DNA of 64,000 bases from Alphaproteobacteria bacterium (lineage in GTDB: Bacteria; Pseudomonadota; Alphaproteobacteria; Reyranellales; Reyranellaceae): the NCBI GenBank assembly GCA_019635875.1, contig JAHBYP010000002.1:620001-684000 (forward strand). Reading direction: 5' to 3'. Under the pieces are notes generated by a model, which ran no database searches, had not been told where the DNA came from, and worked only from the letters and a program-made list of their open reading frames with translations. The translations under genes and the position numbers were made by a program. Shown one piece after another: positions 39,749 to 47,411 of the stretch (positions are counted from its first letter, which is position 1; each line of letters starts with the position of its first letter).

Positions 39749-40933
39749 TCAACGCCGCGCCGCGTCCAGGGCCGCGACGAAGCGGTCGAGCTCGGCCTCG
39801 GTGTTGTAGATGTGCACGGAGGCGCGCACGACGTCCTTCAGGCCGCGGCCCTCCAGGTCGAGCCGCGAGGAGAACTGGGTCGAGACCGAGCAGTTGATGG
39901 CCTGCGCCCGCAGCCGGGCCTTGATGGCGGTGTGCTCGGCCCCATCGACCGAGAAGGTGACGATGCCACCCCGGACCGCGCCAAGATCGGCGATATGGAT
40001 GCCCTTCAGCGCCGACAGCCGCGCCCGCAGTCCATCGGCCAGCAGCCTGATGCGCGCCCAGACCGCGTCCATGCCCAGCTCGACCGACTGGTCGGCGGCG
40101 GCGGCGAGTCCCAGCACGCCGGCGAAATAGCGCTCCCAGTTCTCGAAGCGCTTGGCGTCGGGCACGACCTTGTATTCCTCCGAGGCCGTCCAGCGCGCCG
40201 CGTGGTTGTCGAGGAAGATCGGCTCCATCTTCTCGTAGGCCGAGCGCCTGGCGTAGAGGAAGCCGGTGCCGCGCGGCCCGCGCATGTACTTGCGGCCGGT
40301 GGCCGACAGGAAGTCGCAGCCCAGCGCCTCGACATCGATCGGCATCTGGCCGACCGACTGGCAGGCATCGAGCAGGTAGGGCACGCCGGCCTGGCGGGCG
40401 ATCCTGCCGACCGCCTCGGCCGGCTGCACCAGGCCGCCCTGCGTCGGAACATGGCTGATCGCGATCAGCCGCACACGTTTGTCGATCAGGCTGGTGAGCG
40501 CGCCGACATCGATCTGGCCGGTGTTGTCGTCGGGCACGGCCACGATCTCGACGCCGGTCTTCTTCGCCACCTGCAGGTAGGAGATGTAGTTGCTCGAGTA
40601 CTCGCTGACGCAGGTCAGGATGCGCTCGCCCGGCCTGTAGCTCTCCGCCAGGGTGTAGAAGGCGAGATCCCAGGCGCGCGTGGCGTTCTCGACGAAGGCG
40701 ATCTCGTCCGCCTGCGCGCCGATCAGCTTCGCGATCGAGGGATAGAACGCGTCGAGCCGCGCGCGCTCGCGATCGGCCGCCTCGTAGCCGCCGATCTCGG
40801 CCTCGAGCCTGAGGTGATCGAGCGTCGCATCGAGCGTGCGCCTGGTCGGCAGCGCGGAGCCGGCGTTGTTGAGATGCAGGACGTGGGCGCAGCCCGGTGT
40901 CTCGGCGCGCAGGCGATCGATGTCGAGAGTCAT
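39749..40933 (-). CDS. Class V aminotransferase (cysteine desulfurase-like fold)
   Basis: 394 residues, PLP-dependent fold type I. Landmarks are HLNNAGSALPT at the N-terminus, LISHVPTQGGLVQPAE written as ISHVPTQGGLVQP, YLLDACQSVGQMPIDV (Asp that holds the pyridine nitrogen), and SATGRKYMRGPRGTGFLYAR with the Schiff-base Lys in GRKYMRG. This resembles isopenicillin-epimerase or ergothioneine-lyase-like members rather than housekeeping IscS, and the active-site cysteine loop is absent. The reaction is not known. It is upstream of hisA, probably co-transcribed. Confidence 0.85.
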   Translation of the reverse strand: MTLDIDRLRAETPGCAHVLHLNNAGSALPTRRTLDATLDHLRLEAEIGGYEAADRERARLDAFYPSIAKLIGAQADEIAFVENATRAWDLAFYTLAESYRPGERILTCVSEYSSNYISYLQVAKKTGVEIVAVPDDNTGQIDVGALTSLIDKRVRLIAISHVPTQGGLVQPAEAVGRIARQAGVPYLLDACQSVGQMPIDVEALGCDFLSATGRKYMRGPRGTGFLYARRSAYEKMEPIFLDNHAARWTASEEYKVVPDAKRFENWERYFAGVLGLAAAADQSVELGMDAVWARIRLLADGLRARLSALKGIHIADLGAVRGGIVTFSVDGAEHTAIKARLRAQAINCSVSTQFSSRLDLEGRGLKDVVRASVHIYNTEAELDRFVAALDAARR

Positions 40934-41057
40934 GGTCGCGACACTAGCGCCTGGCGTCGGGCGCGCGCCACGGAGACATTGTCTCGCACAATCCAGATGT
41001 GGCAGGTTTAGGCAACAAGAGCATCAAGCGTTCGTTCCCCCTCGAGCAAGCAGCCCG

Positions 41058-41852
41058 ATGTCCCTGTCCGACTCGCTGCGCGATCTGTTGCCGGGTGCGT
41101 CCCGGCGGAAGCGTAGTGCGCCCGTAGCGGCCAGGCCGAAGCCGGCCTTGCCGCCACCCGAGGCGATCACCGTCGATCACGCCGGCATGGCGCTGGTCGT
41201 GATCTTCGAGCGCAGCCCCAGGGCGCGGCGCGTGTCGCTGCGCGTCGACCAGCGCAGCGGCCGCGTGCGACTGGTGGCGCCGCCGCGCATGGCGCGCGAG
41301 ACGGCGCTGGGCTTCGCCCGCGCCCAGGCGGCGTGGATCCACAGCCGCACCCTGCGCATGACGCCGCCGGTGCCGTTCGCCGACGGCGCCGAGATCCCGC
41401 TGTTCGGCACGCCGCACGTCGTGCGCCATCGGCCTGAACGGCGCGGCACGGTGTGGCTCGAGGAAGGCGCATTGCATGTCGCCGGTCGCATGGAGCATCT
41501 GCCGCGCCGCCTGCACGACTGGCTGTCCGGCGAGCTGCGCGTGCGCGTCTCGGCGCTGGCGCATGCCAAGGCGGCGAGCATCGCCCGCAGGGTCACGCGC
41601 ATCACCGTGCGCGACACCGCCACGCAGTGGGGCAGCTGCACGCGCACGGGCGGCCTGAGCTTCTCGACAAGGCTGGCCTTCGCGCCGCCGGAGATCGTCG
41701 ACTACGTCGTGGCGCACGAGGTGGCGCATCTCGTGCACGCCAACCATGGCCCGCAATTCTGGGCGCTCACCGAGCGGCTCGCCGAGAGCGATGTCGCCGC
41801 CAGTCGCGCCTGGCTGCGGCGCAACGGCGAGCGCCTGATGCGCCTGGGCTGA
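41058..41852 (+). CDS. SprT/YgjP-like zinc metallopeptidase (DUF45)
   Basis: 264 residues from ATG 41058; upstream in-frame starts lie in the divergent region. The DUF45 core is visible: SPRARRVSLRVDQRSGRVRL, TQWGSCTRTGGLSFSTRLAFAP (in two parts), and the zinc motif HEVAHLVHANHGPQFW (His220, Glu221, His224, third His further on). It is probably a cytoplasmic peptidase; YgjP relatives act on nucleotides or proteins but the function is open. It stands alone on the plus strand. Confidence 0.88.
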   Translation: MSLSDSLRDLLPGASRRKRSAPVAARPKPALPPPEAITVDHAGMALVVIFERSPRARRVSLRVDQRSGRVRLVAPPRMARETALGFARAQAAWIHSRTLRMTPPVPFADGAEIPLFGTPHVVRHRPERRGTVWLEEGALHVAGRMEHLPRRLHDWLSGELRVRVSALAHAKAASIARRVTRITVRDTATQWGSCTRTGGLSFSTRLAFAPPEIVDYVVAHEVAHLVHANHGPQFWALTERLAESDVAASRAWLRRNGERLMRLG

Positions 41853-42560
41853 TCAGGCGCCGAGCTCAGCGCGCAGGCGGTCGAGATCGTCGAGATGCTC
41901 GGAATCGTGCGCCAGCATCGCCGACACCAGACCGTCGATTTCGATCTCGGTCGTGCCCGCCATCAGGCCTGTCCGCCGACGCTCGCCCGGTTGGAGCTTG
42001 CCGAGCCGGCCGACGATCGCCCAGCGCGTCGCGGTGAAGGCGTCGAGCGCGGCGCGCGCGTCCTGCGCCGGATAGTCGCGCTCGATGGCGAGCTTCTCGC
42101 CGTCGATGTCGGGCAGCACCGGGCGGTCCTCTTCCAGCATGCGATCGAGGCGCACGCGGTAGCCATCGCCGTCGATATCGCGCAGATGGCAGACATGCTC
42201 GACGAGCGAGAAGCCGCCCGCCTTCGGATGGAGACGCCACGAAGTCTCGGGGATCGCTTCCAGGATCGCCTTCAGCCGTCCCGGCATCGCCGCCAGCAGC
42301 GCGTTGGCGCGGCCCGGCACCTCGTCGCGGCGCGGCATCAGCTGCTCGATCAGGCAATCGAGCACGCGAGCCAGACGGGCGACGATCTCCAGCGTGCCGG
42401 TGCGCTCGCCGGCCTCGATCTGCGCCAGGTAAGCCCGGCTGATGCCGACGACCAGCGCCAGCTGGGTCTGGGTGAAGCCGCGGAACTCGCGCCAGGCGCG
42501 GACCGGATGGAAGCCGGCATCGCAACGTTCGGAGACAGGCATCGGAAGCGTATGTAGCAT
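41853..42560 (-). CDS. XRE helix-turn-helix / DinB fusion regulator
   Basis: 235 residues. Residues ~18-75 form a Cro/XRE helix-turn-helix (WREFRGFTQTQLALVVGIS, YLAQIEAGERTGTL). Residues ~95-230 form a DinB-like four-helix bundle with SWRLHPKAGGFSLVEHVCHLRD, AMLAHDSEHLDDL and His positions that bind a metal in the DinB superfamily. Regulators with a thiol- or metal-binding DinB domain are rare. The ATG at 42560 sits inside a perfect 17-bp palindrome (42553-42569), suggesting self-repression. A start at the internal ATG 42542 is possible. Confidence 0.82.
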   Translation of the reverse strand: MLHTLPMPVSERCDAGFHPVRAWREFRGFTQTQLALVVGISRAYLAQIEAGERTGTLEIVARLARVLDCLIEQLMPRRDEVPGRANALLAAMPGRLKAILEAIPETSWRLHPKAGGFSLVEHVCHLRDIDGDGYRVRLDRMLEEDRPVLPDIDGEKLAIERDYPAQDARAALDAFTATRWAIVGRLGKLQPGERRRTGLMAGTTEIEIDGLVSAMLAHDSEHLDDLDRLRAELGA

Positions 42561-42569
42561 TTTGCTACA
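42553..42569. promoter_or_regulatory. 17-bp palindrome over the start codon of the XRE-DinB gene
   Basis: TGTAGCATTTTGCTACA has seven-base perfect arms around TTT. It covers the start codon of the minus-strand regulator and is 86 bases before the plus-strand dehalogenase-like gene. A Cro-type regulator binding its own operator would block both transcripts. Confidence 0.65.
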
Positions 42570-42654
42570 CTACTCAAATCCCGCGAGAAATCAACACGGT
42601 ATTGGCACCGAGGAAATCCTTGAATGACCGCAGGCGATCCCTCAGCCTGCGACG

Positions 42655-43389
42655 ATGCTGCTGAAGGATCGGGTCCTGCTGGTCACCCACGTGCGCCGCT
42701 TCGCCGGCCACGGCGTGTCGCGCTTGGCGCTCGCCGAGGGCGCGAAGGTGATCGCCCATGACGAGAGCTTCACCTCGGCTGTCAAACGCAAGGCCTACGA
42801 GTCCGAATTCCCCGGCGCGCGGGCGATCGCCGCGCAGGAGCCGGCGAAGATCGTCGAAGGGGCGTTGAAGCTCGCCGCGCGCATCGACGCGCTGGTCAGC
42901 AACGACGCCTATCCGGCGACGCGCGCAGCGCTCGCCGAGGCGCGCATGGAGGATTTCCGCGCCGCGCTGGAGACGATGGTGGTCAAGCCGTTCGAGCTGG
43001 CGCAGAAGGTGGTGCCCGTCATGCGCCGGCAGAAGGCGGGGCGCATCGTCTTCGTGTCGTCGGCCGCGCCGTTGCGCGGCATTGCCAACTACTCGATGTA
43101 TGTCTCGGCGCGCGCCGGCACGCTGGGCCTCGTGCAATCGCTGGCCAAGGAGCTCGGCCGCGACAACATCACGGTCAATGCCGTGGGCTCGAACTATGTC
43201 GAGAACCCCGACTACTTCCCGCCCTCTCTGCTGGCGAATGCCGAGGCGATGAAGAAGATGACGGCACAGATCCCGCTGGGACGTCTGGGCAAGCCCGAGG
43301 AGCTGGCGGCGGCGGTCTGCTTCCTGTGCTCCGACGGCGCCGGCTTCGTCACCGGCCACACCCTGGCACATGCAGGAGGCTGGGCATGA
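42655..43389 (+). CDS. Halohydrin dehalogenase-like short-chain dehydrogenase
   Basis: 244 residues of the SDR fold with the marks of halohydrin dehalogenases, not NAD(P)-dependent SDRs. The catalytic triad is Ser136, Tyr149, Arg153 (S-x12-Y-x3-R; Arg replaces the usual Lys). The cofactor glycine motif is replaced by T-x4-F-x-G (Thr11, Phe16, Gly18), which forms the halide/nucleophile site. HDESF, QEPAKIVEGA, LVSNDAY and SYMYVSARAG-like YSMYVSARAG also match HheC-type enzymes. The expected reaction is reversible ring closure of vicinal haloalcohols to epoxides. It starts with ATG 42655 without a clear ribosome site, between the XRE-DinB gene and phosphofructokinase. Confidence 0.85.
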   Translation: MLLKDRVLLVTHVRRFAGHGVSRLALAEGAKVIAHDESFTSAVKRKAYESEFPGARAIAAQEPAKIVEGALKLAARIDALVSNDAYPATRAALAEARMEDFRAALETMVVKPFELAQKVVPVMRRQKAGRIVFVSSAAPLRGIANYSMYVSARAGTLGLVQSLAKELGRDNITVNAVGSNYVENPDYFPPSLLANAEAMKKMTAQIPLGRLGKPEELAAAVCFLCSDGAGFVTGHTLAHAGGWA

Positions 43390-43486
43390 TGGCTTCGTCG
43401 GACCACCGGCGCCCCGCCGGCTCTTCGGTGCCGCGACCACGGAAGATGCCGGGGGGACCCTGGCGGTCCCAGGCGAGGGGCAAGCC

Positions 43487-44578
43487 ATGAAACCGAAGAA
43501 GAAGCGCACCGGCCGGATCGGCCTGCTGACCAGTGGCGGCGATTGCGCCGGTCTCAACGCCGTGATCCGCGCCGTGGTACGCCGCGCCGTCGACGGCCAC
43601 GGCTGGGATGTGATCGGCATCCGCAAGGGCACGCACGGCCTGCTGGCGCGCCCGGTCGAGGCCGACGAGCTGCGCCCCGGCGCCGACGATGCATCGCTGT
43701 TGCGCCTGGGCGGCACGATCCTGGGCACCACCAACAAGGGCGATCCCTTCGCCTTCCCGATGCCCGACGGCTCGCTGAAGGACCGTTCGCAGGAGATCGT
43801 CGAGGGTTTCCACGCGCTCGATCTCGACGCGCTGATCGGCGTCGGCGGCGACGGCAGCCTGGAGATCCTCTCCAAGCTCGCCAAGCAGGGCAATATTCCC
43901 TTCGTCGGCATTCCCAAGACGATCGACAACGACGTGGCGCGTACCGAGCGCGCGGTGGGCTTCGCCACCGCCGTGGCCACGGCGACCGAGGCGCTCGATC
44001 GCCTGCAGCCCACCGCGGCGAGCCACGATCGCGTGATGATCCTGGAGGTGATGGGCCGCGACGCCGGGCACATCGCCATCGCCGCGGGCATCGCCGGCGG
44101 CGCCGACATCGTGCTGATTCCGGAGATCACCTGGACGTTTGACGCGGTGTCGCACCACGTGCGCGAGCTGCGCGTCGTCGGCCGCGACTTCGCGCTGGTC
44201 GTGGTGGCCGAGGCGGCGCGCCCCTCGGGCAGCGACGCCACGGCGGTGAAGGATGCCGGCGGCATCGGCCACTGGCTGGCGGCGAAGCTGGGCGCGGCCA
44301 CCGGCGCGGAGACGCGCGTGACGGTGCTGGGCCACGTACAGCGCGGCGGCACGCCGCTGGCCGAGGATCGCCTGCTGGGCTCGGTGCTGGGCGTGCATGC
44401 CGTCGATCTCGTGGCTGAGGGCCGCACCGGCCGCATGGTGGCGTGGTCGAACCGCGAGGTGATCGACGTGCCGCTCGACGAGGTCGTGGGCGTGCCGCAT
44501 GTCGTCGATCCCAACAGCCCGCTGGTGCGCACAGCACGCGGTCTGGGCATCTGCCTGGGCGATGATGCGGTGAGTTGA
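43487..44578 (+). CDS. 6-phosphofructokinase (GGDGS/PKTIDND type)
   Basis: 363 residues from ATG 43487, with GAGGGG upstream; the upstream in-frame frame overlaps the previous gene. PFK motifs are LLTSGGDCAGLNAVIRA, GGDGS (Gly123 at the position that is Asp in PPi-dependent enzymes), PKTIDNDV (Lys144 where ATP-type E. coli PFK has Gly), and EVMGRDAGHIA. Gly plus Lys is the combination found in some ATP-using PFKs of the long-group lineage, so ATP use is likely but not certain. It phosphorylates fructose 6-phosphate. Confidence 0.9.
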   Translation: MKPKKKRTGRIGLLTSGGDCAGLNAVIRAVVRRAVDGHGWDVIGIRKGTHGLLARPVEADELRPGADDASLLRLGGTILGTTNKGDPFAFPMPDGSLKDRSQEIVEGFHALDLDALIGVGGDGSLEILSKLAKQGNIPFVGIPKTIDNDVARTERAVGFATAVATATEALDRLQPTAASHDRVMILEVMGRDAGHIAIAAGIAGGADIVLIPEITWTFDAVSHHVRELRVVGRDFALVVVAEAARPSGSDATAVKDAGGIGHWLAAKLGAATGAETRVTVLGHVQRGGTPLAEDRLLGSVLGVHAVDLVAEGRTGRMVAWSNREVIDVPLDEVVGVPHVVDPNSPLVRTARGLGICLGDDAVS

Positions 44579-44662
44579 GGTGGTGGCGTTGACTCCCGAC
44601 CATCACATCGCCGGGCGCCACCAATGAGCACTCTACCGTCGGCGCGTGACGGAATTATGGCT

Positions 44663-44700
44663 CTTTCTCCCTCTCCCCGCTTGCGGGGAGAGGGAGAGAA
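44663..44700. repeat. Palindromic repeat CTCCCTCTCCCCGC / family C
   Basis: CTTTCTCCCTCTCCCCGC and GCGGGGAGAGGGAGAGAA form a near-perfect inverted repeat with a two-base loop. It stands directly upstream of murJ. This type of element is often scattered in genomes of the class; a single copy is seen here. A role as transcript end or repeat is open. Confidence 0.65.
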
Positions 44701-44719
44701 GGCCGACTCGGCACGGGCT

Positions 44720-46294
44720 ATGAGCCTGGGCCGCGCCATTGCCGTGGTTGGCGGCTTCACCATGCTGAGCCGCCTGCTGGGCTTCGCGCGTGACATGGCG
44801 ATGTCGCGCATCCTGGGCGCCGGGCCGGTGGCCGACGCCTTCTTCATCGCGTTCAAGCTGCCGAACTTCTTCCGCCGCCTGTTCGCCGAGGGCGCCTTCG
44901 CGTCGGCCTTCGTGCCGCTGTTCGCCGCCGAGCGCGCTCGCAGCGGCATCGAGGAAGCCGCCGCCTTCGCGCGCGAGGCGCAGGCGGCGCTGCTGGCGGT
45001 ACTGCTGCCGTTCACGGCGCTGGCGATCATCGCCATGCCCGTCGTCGTGGCACTGATCGCGCCCGGCCTGCGCTCCTCGCCGCAGACCATCGCCTGGGCG
45101 ATCGACTTCGGCCGCATCGCCTTTCCCTATCTGGTGTTCATCTCGCTGGTCTCGCTCTACGGCGGCGCGCTCAACGGGCTGGAGCGCTTCGGCCACGCCG
45201 CCGCGACGCAGATGCTGCTGAACGTCGTGCTGCTGGTTGCGCTGTTCGGGCTCACGCCGCTCATGCCCAATCCCGGCTACGCGCTGGCGATCGGCGTGTT
45301 CACGGCCGGCATCGTGCAATGGCTCTGGCTGCTCGACGCCTGCCGCCGCGCCGGCCTGTCTATGCTGCCGCGCTGGCCGATTCTCAGCCCGCGCATCCGC
45401 CGCATGCTGACCCTGGTCGTGCCGGCGGCGATCGGCGCCGGCGCCTTCCAGATCAACGCCATGCTCGACGTGGTGTGGGCCTCGTTCATGGCCGACGGCA
45501 CGATCTCCGTTCTCTACTACGCCGACCGCATCAACCAGCTGCCGCTGGGTGTGGTCGGCATCGCCATCGGCACCTCGCTGCTGCCCCTGCTGTCGCGACA
45601 GCTGCGCGACGGCTCGACCGAGGCCGCGATGGCCAACCAGAACCGCGCCATCGAGTTCGGCCTGCTGTTCTCGCTGCCGGCGGCGGCGGCGCTGTCGGTC
45701 GCGGCGCTGCCGATCATGGCCACCCTGTTCGAAGGCGGAAAGTTCGGCCCGGCCGAGAGCGCGCGCGCCGCCGCGGCGCTGTCCGCCTTCGCCGCCGGCC
45801 TGCCCGCCTTCATTCTGGTCAAGGCGCTCACGACCGGCTTCTACGCCCGCGAGGACACGCGCACGCCGCTCAACGTGGCGCTCGCCAGCATCGCGCTCAA
45901 CATCGCGCTCAACGTGATCTTCCTGTGGAGCACGAGCCTGCAGCATGTCGGCGTCGCCCTGGCCTCCTCGCTGTCGGGCTGGCTCAACGCGCTACTGCTG
46001 GGCTGGCTGCTGGTCCGCCGCGGGCACCTCGTCGCCGACCCACGCCTGAAGTCGCGCGCCTGGCGCATGCTGGTCGCGGCGCTGGTCATGGGCCTCGTTC
46101 TGTGGCTGGCGCTGCGCTATGCCGGCGGCGCCTTCGCGACGCCGGGCGCGATGCGGTGGCTGGCGCTGGCGGCGCTGTGCCTCGGCGGCGCCGCGCTCTA
46201 TGGCGCCGTCGGCGCGGCGCTGGGCATCGTGCGCCTTTCCGAGATCCGCGGCCTGCTGCGCCGTCAGCCCGGCGTGCGTCCTGAGATCGACTGA
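44720..46294 (+). CDS. murJ: Lipid II flippase MurJ
   Basis: 524 residues from ATG 44720; a longer frame from 44624 runs through the palindrome and is rejected. About 14 membrane helices of the MOP superfamily are visible. It starts SLGRAIAVVGGFTMLSRLLGFARD with the usual ARD (charged pocket) and continues FFIAFKLPNFFRRLFAEGAF. It moves lipid II to the periplasmic face for peptidoglycan synthesis. Its end overlaps the end of the convergent UPF0280 gene by 31 bases. Confidence 0.96.
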   Translation: MSLGRAIAVVGGFTMLSRLLGFARDMAMSRILGAGPVADAFFIAFKLPNFFRRLFAEGAFASAFVPLFAAERARSGIEEAAAFAREAQAALLAVLLPFTALAIIAMPVVVALIAPGLRSSPQTIAWAIDFGRIAFPYLVFISLVSLYGGALNGLERFGHAAATQMLLNVVLLVALFGLTPLMPNPGYALAIGVFTAGIVQWLWLLDACRRAGLSMLPRWPILSPRIRRMLTLVVPAAIGAGAFQINAMLDVVWASFMADGTISVLYYADRINQLPLGVVGIAIGTSLLPLLSRQLRDGSTEAAMANQNRAIEFGLLFSLPAAAALSVAALPIMATLFEGGKFGPAESARAAAALSAFAAGLPAFILVKALTTGFYAREDTRTPLNVALASIALNIALNVIFLWSTSLQHVGVALASSLSGWLNALLLGWLLVRRGHLVADPRLKSRAWRMLVAALVMGLVLWLALRYAGGAFATPGAMRWLALAALCLGGAALYGAVGAALGIVRLSEIRGLLRRQPGVRPEID

Positions 46295-47130
46295 GCGGCG
46301 CCGAGCAGACGCCACCGCCCCTGCAGCGCCAGCGCGGCGCCCTCGATCAAGCCGCGTGCATGGAGATCTAGCGCCCGCTCCAAGCCGCGATCGAGCGCCA
46401 TGGCGAGTACATCGCCCGGCAGAGGTCCGACGGTGACAGTCACCGGCCGCGCACCGAGATCGGTATCGTCGTCGATCGCGTTCGCCGGCCGTCGCTCGAT
46501 GGCGGGATGCTCCGCATCGACGGCATTGGCGACGATGGTCGCCGCCGCGTCGGCCATCGCCGCCGTGCGCGCCAGGACAGTCACCGAATCGGCGATGCCC
46601 AGCGAGAACGAACGCCCGCGCCAGCCGCTGGTCGCGAGTCCGCGCACCGGCAACTCCGACCGCAGCTCGACGCCGCCATCGAGTTCCGGCGCATCGACAT
46701 TGGCCACGATCGCGGCGCGCAGCGCATGGCCCGGCGCGAGGTGAACCGCGATGTCGCCGCCGTTGTTGACGTAGGCCTTCATCAGGTCGCGTCCGCGCAC
46801 CAGCGCGGCCAGCACCTCGTCCGCCACCGATCCGGCCACCGCCGCCATCGGCGTGATGAAGATGTCGCGGTAAGGCCAGACGGCATCGGCCATCCGGCGC
46901 GCGACGGGACCGTTGAGCACAGGCGGTGCACCGCCGACCGGGCTGCGCAGGATCGGCAGCTCGGACACGAGCGTGGCGAGGATGTCGTCGAAGCGTTCGA
47001 TGGCCTGTCGATAGGATGCCTCGACCTCGGCCTGTGCACCGAAGGCTTCGATGATCAGGTCGATGGGGCCGTGCTGCAGATGCAGCCGCCCACCGGGCAG
47101 GCGCGCTGAGATCGGGCCGCCGGGACGCAC
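46264..47130 (-). CDS. UPF0280 family protein
   Basis: 288 residues with a GTG start. Family marks are HGPIDLIIEAFG, YRQAIERFDDIL, MADAVWPYRDIFITPMAAVAGSVADE and YVNNGGDIAVHLAPGH, which correspond to UPF0280. The fold is related to ApbE-type flavin transferases, but the activity is not known. It is the last gene of the minus-strand cluster with the 6-hydroxynicotinate reductase homologue, separated from it by the repeat element at 47143-47394. Confidence 0.88.
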   Translation of the reverse strand: MRPGGPISARLPGGRLHLQHGPIDLIIEAFGAQAEVEASYRQAIERFDDILATLVSELPILRSPVGGAPPVLNGPVARRMADAVWPYRDIFITPMAAVAGSVADEVLAALVRGRDLMKAYVNNGGDIAVHLAPGHALRAAIVANVDAPELDGGVELRSELPVRGLATSGWRGRSFSLGIADSVTVLARTAAMADAAATIVANAVDAEHPAIERRPANAIDDDTDLGARPVTVTVGPLPGDVLAMALDRGLERALDLHARGLIEGAALALQGRWRLLGAAQSISGRTPG

Positions 47131-47142
47131 GGCCTACATCCC

Positions 47143-47394
47143 TCCTCCCTCCCCCCTCGTGGGCAGGACGATCGCATATGGAAATCGGACCTCCCTTCCC
47201 CCGGAGGGGGAAGGGAGCGCGCGCAGCGCGACGGTCAGGGGCCGCGGACGGCCCGGGGGGTGATGCCTCAACGAAGCCGCTGTCCGTCTTCGACATCCCC
47301 CTTCCGCCCTTGGGGCACCTTCCCCCTCCGGGGGAAGGTGCAACCAAGGCAGGTCGGCCATATGCGATTGCCCTCCCGCACAAGAAGGGAGGGA
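47143..47394. repeat. Nested palindromic repeat: family B element inside outer inverted arms
   Basis: Outer arms at 47143-47181 and 47358-47394 are inverse copies that end in the same CATATG-containing motif (ATCGCATATGG / CCATATGCGAT). Inside, 47191-47340 is a family B element bounded by CTTCCCCCGGAGGGGGAAG-like palindromes. The 281-base gap 47131-47411 is thus almost wholly repeat; no gene is seen in it. The outer arms may be an older repeat into which family B was inserted. Confidence 0.7.
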
Positions 47395-47411
47395 TGAAGA
47401 ATGGGGTGCGA

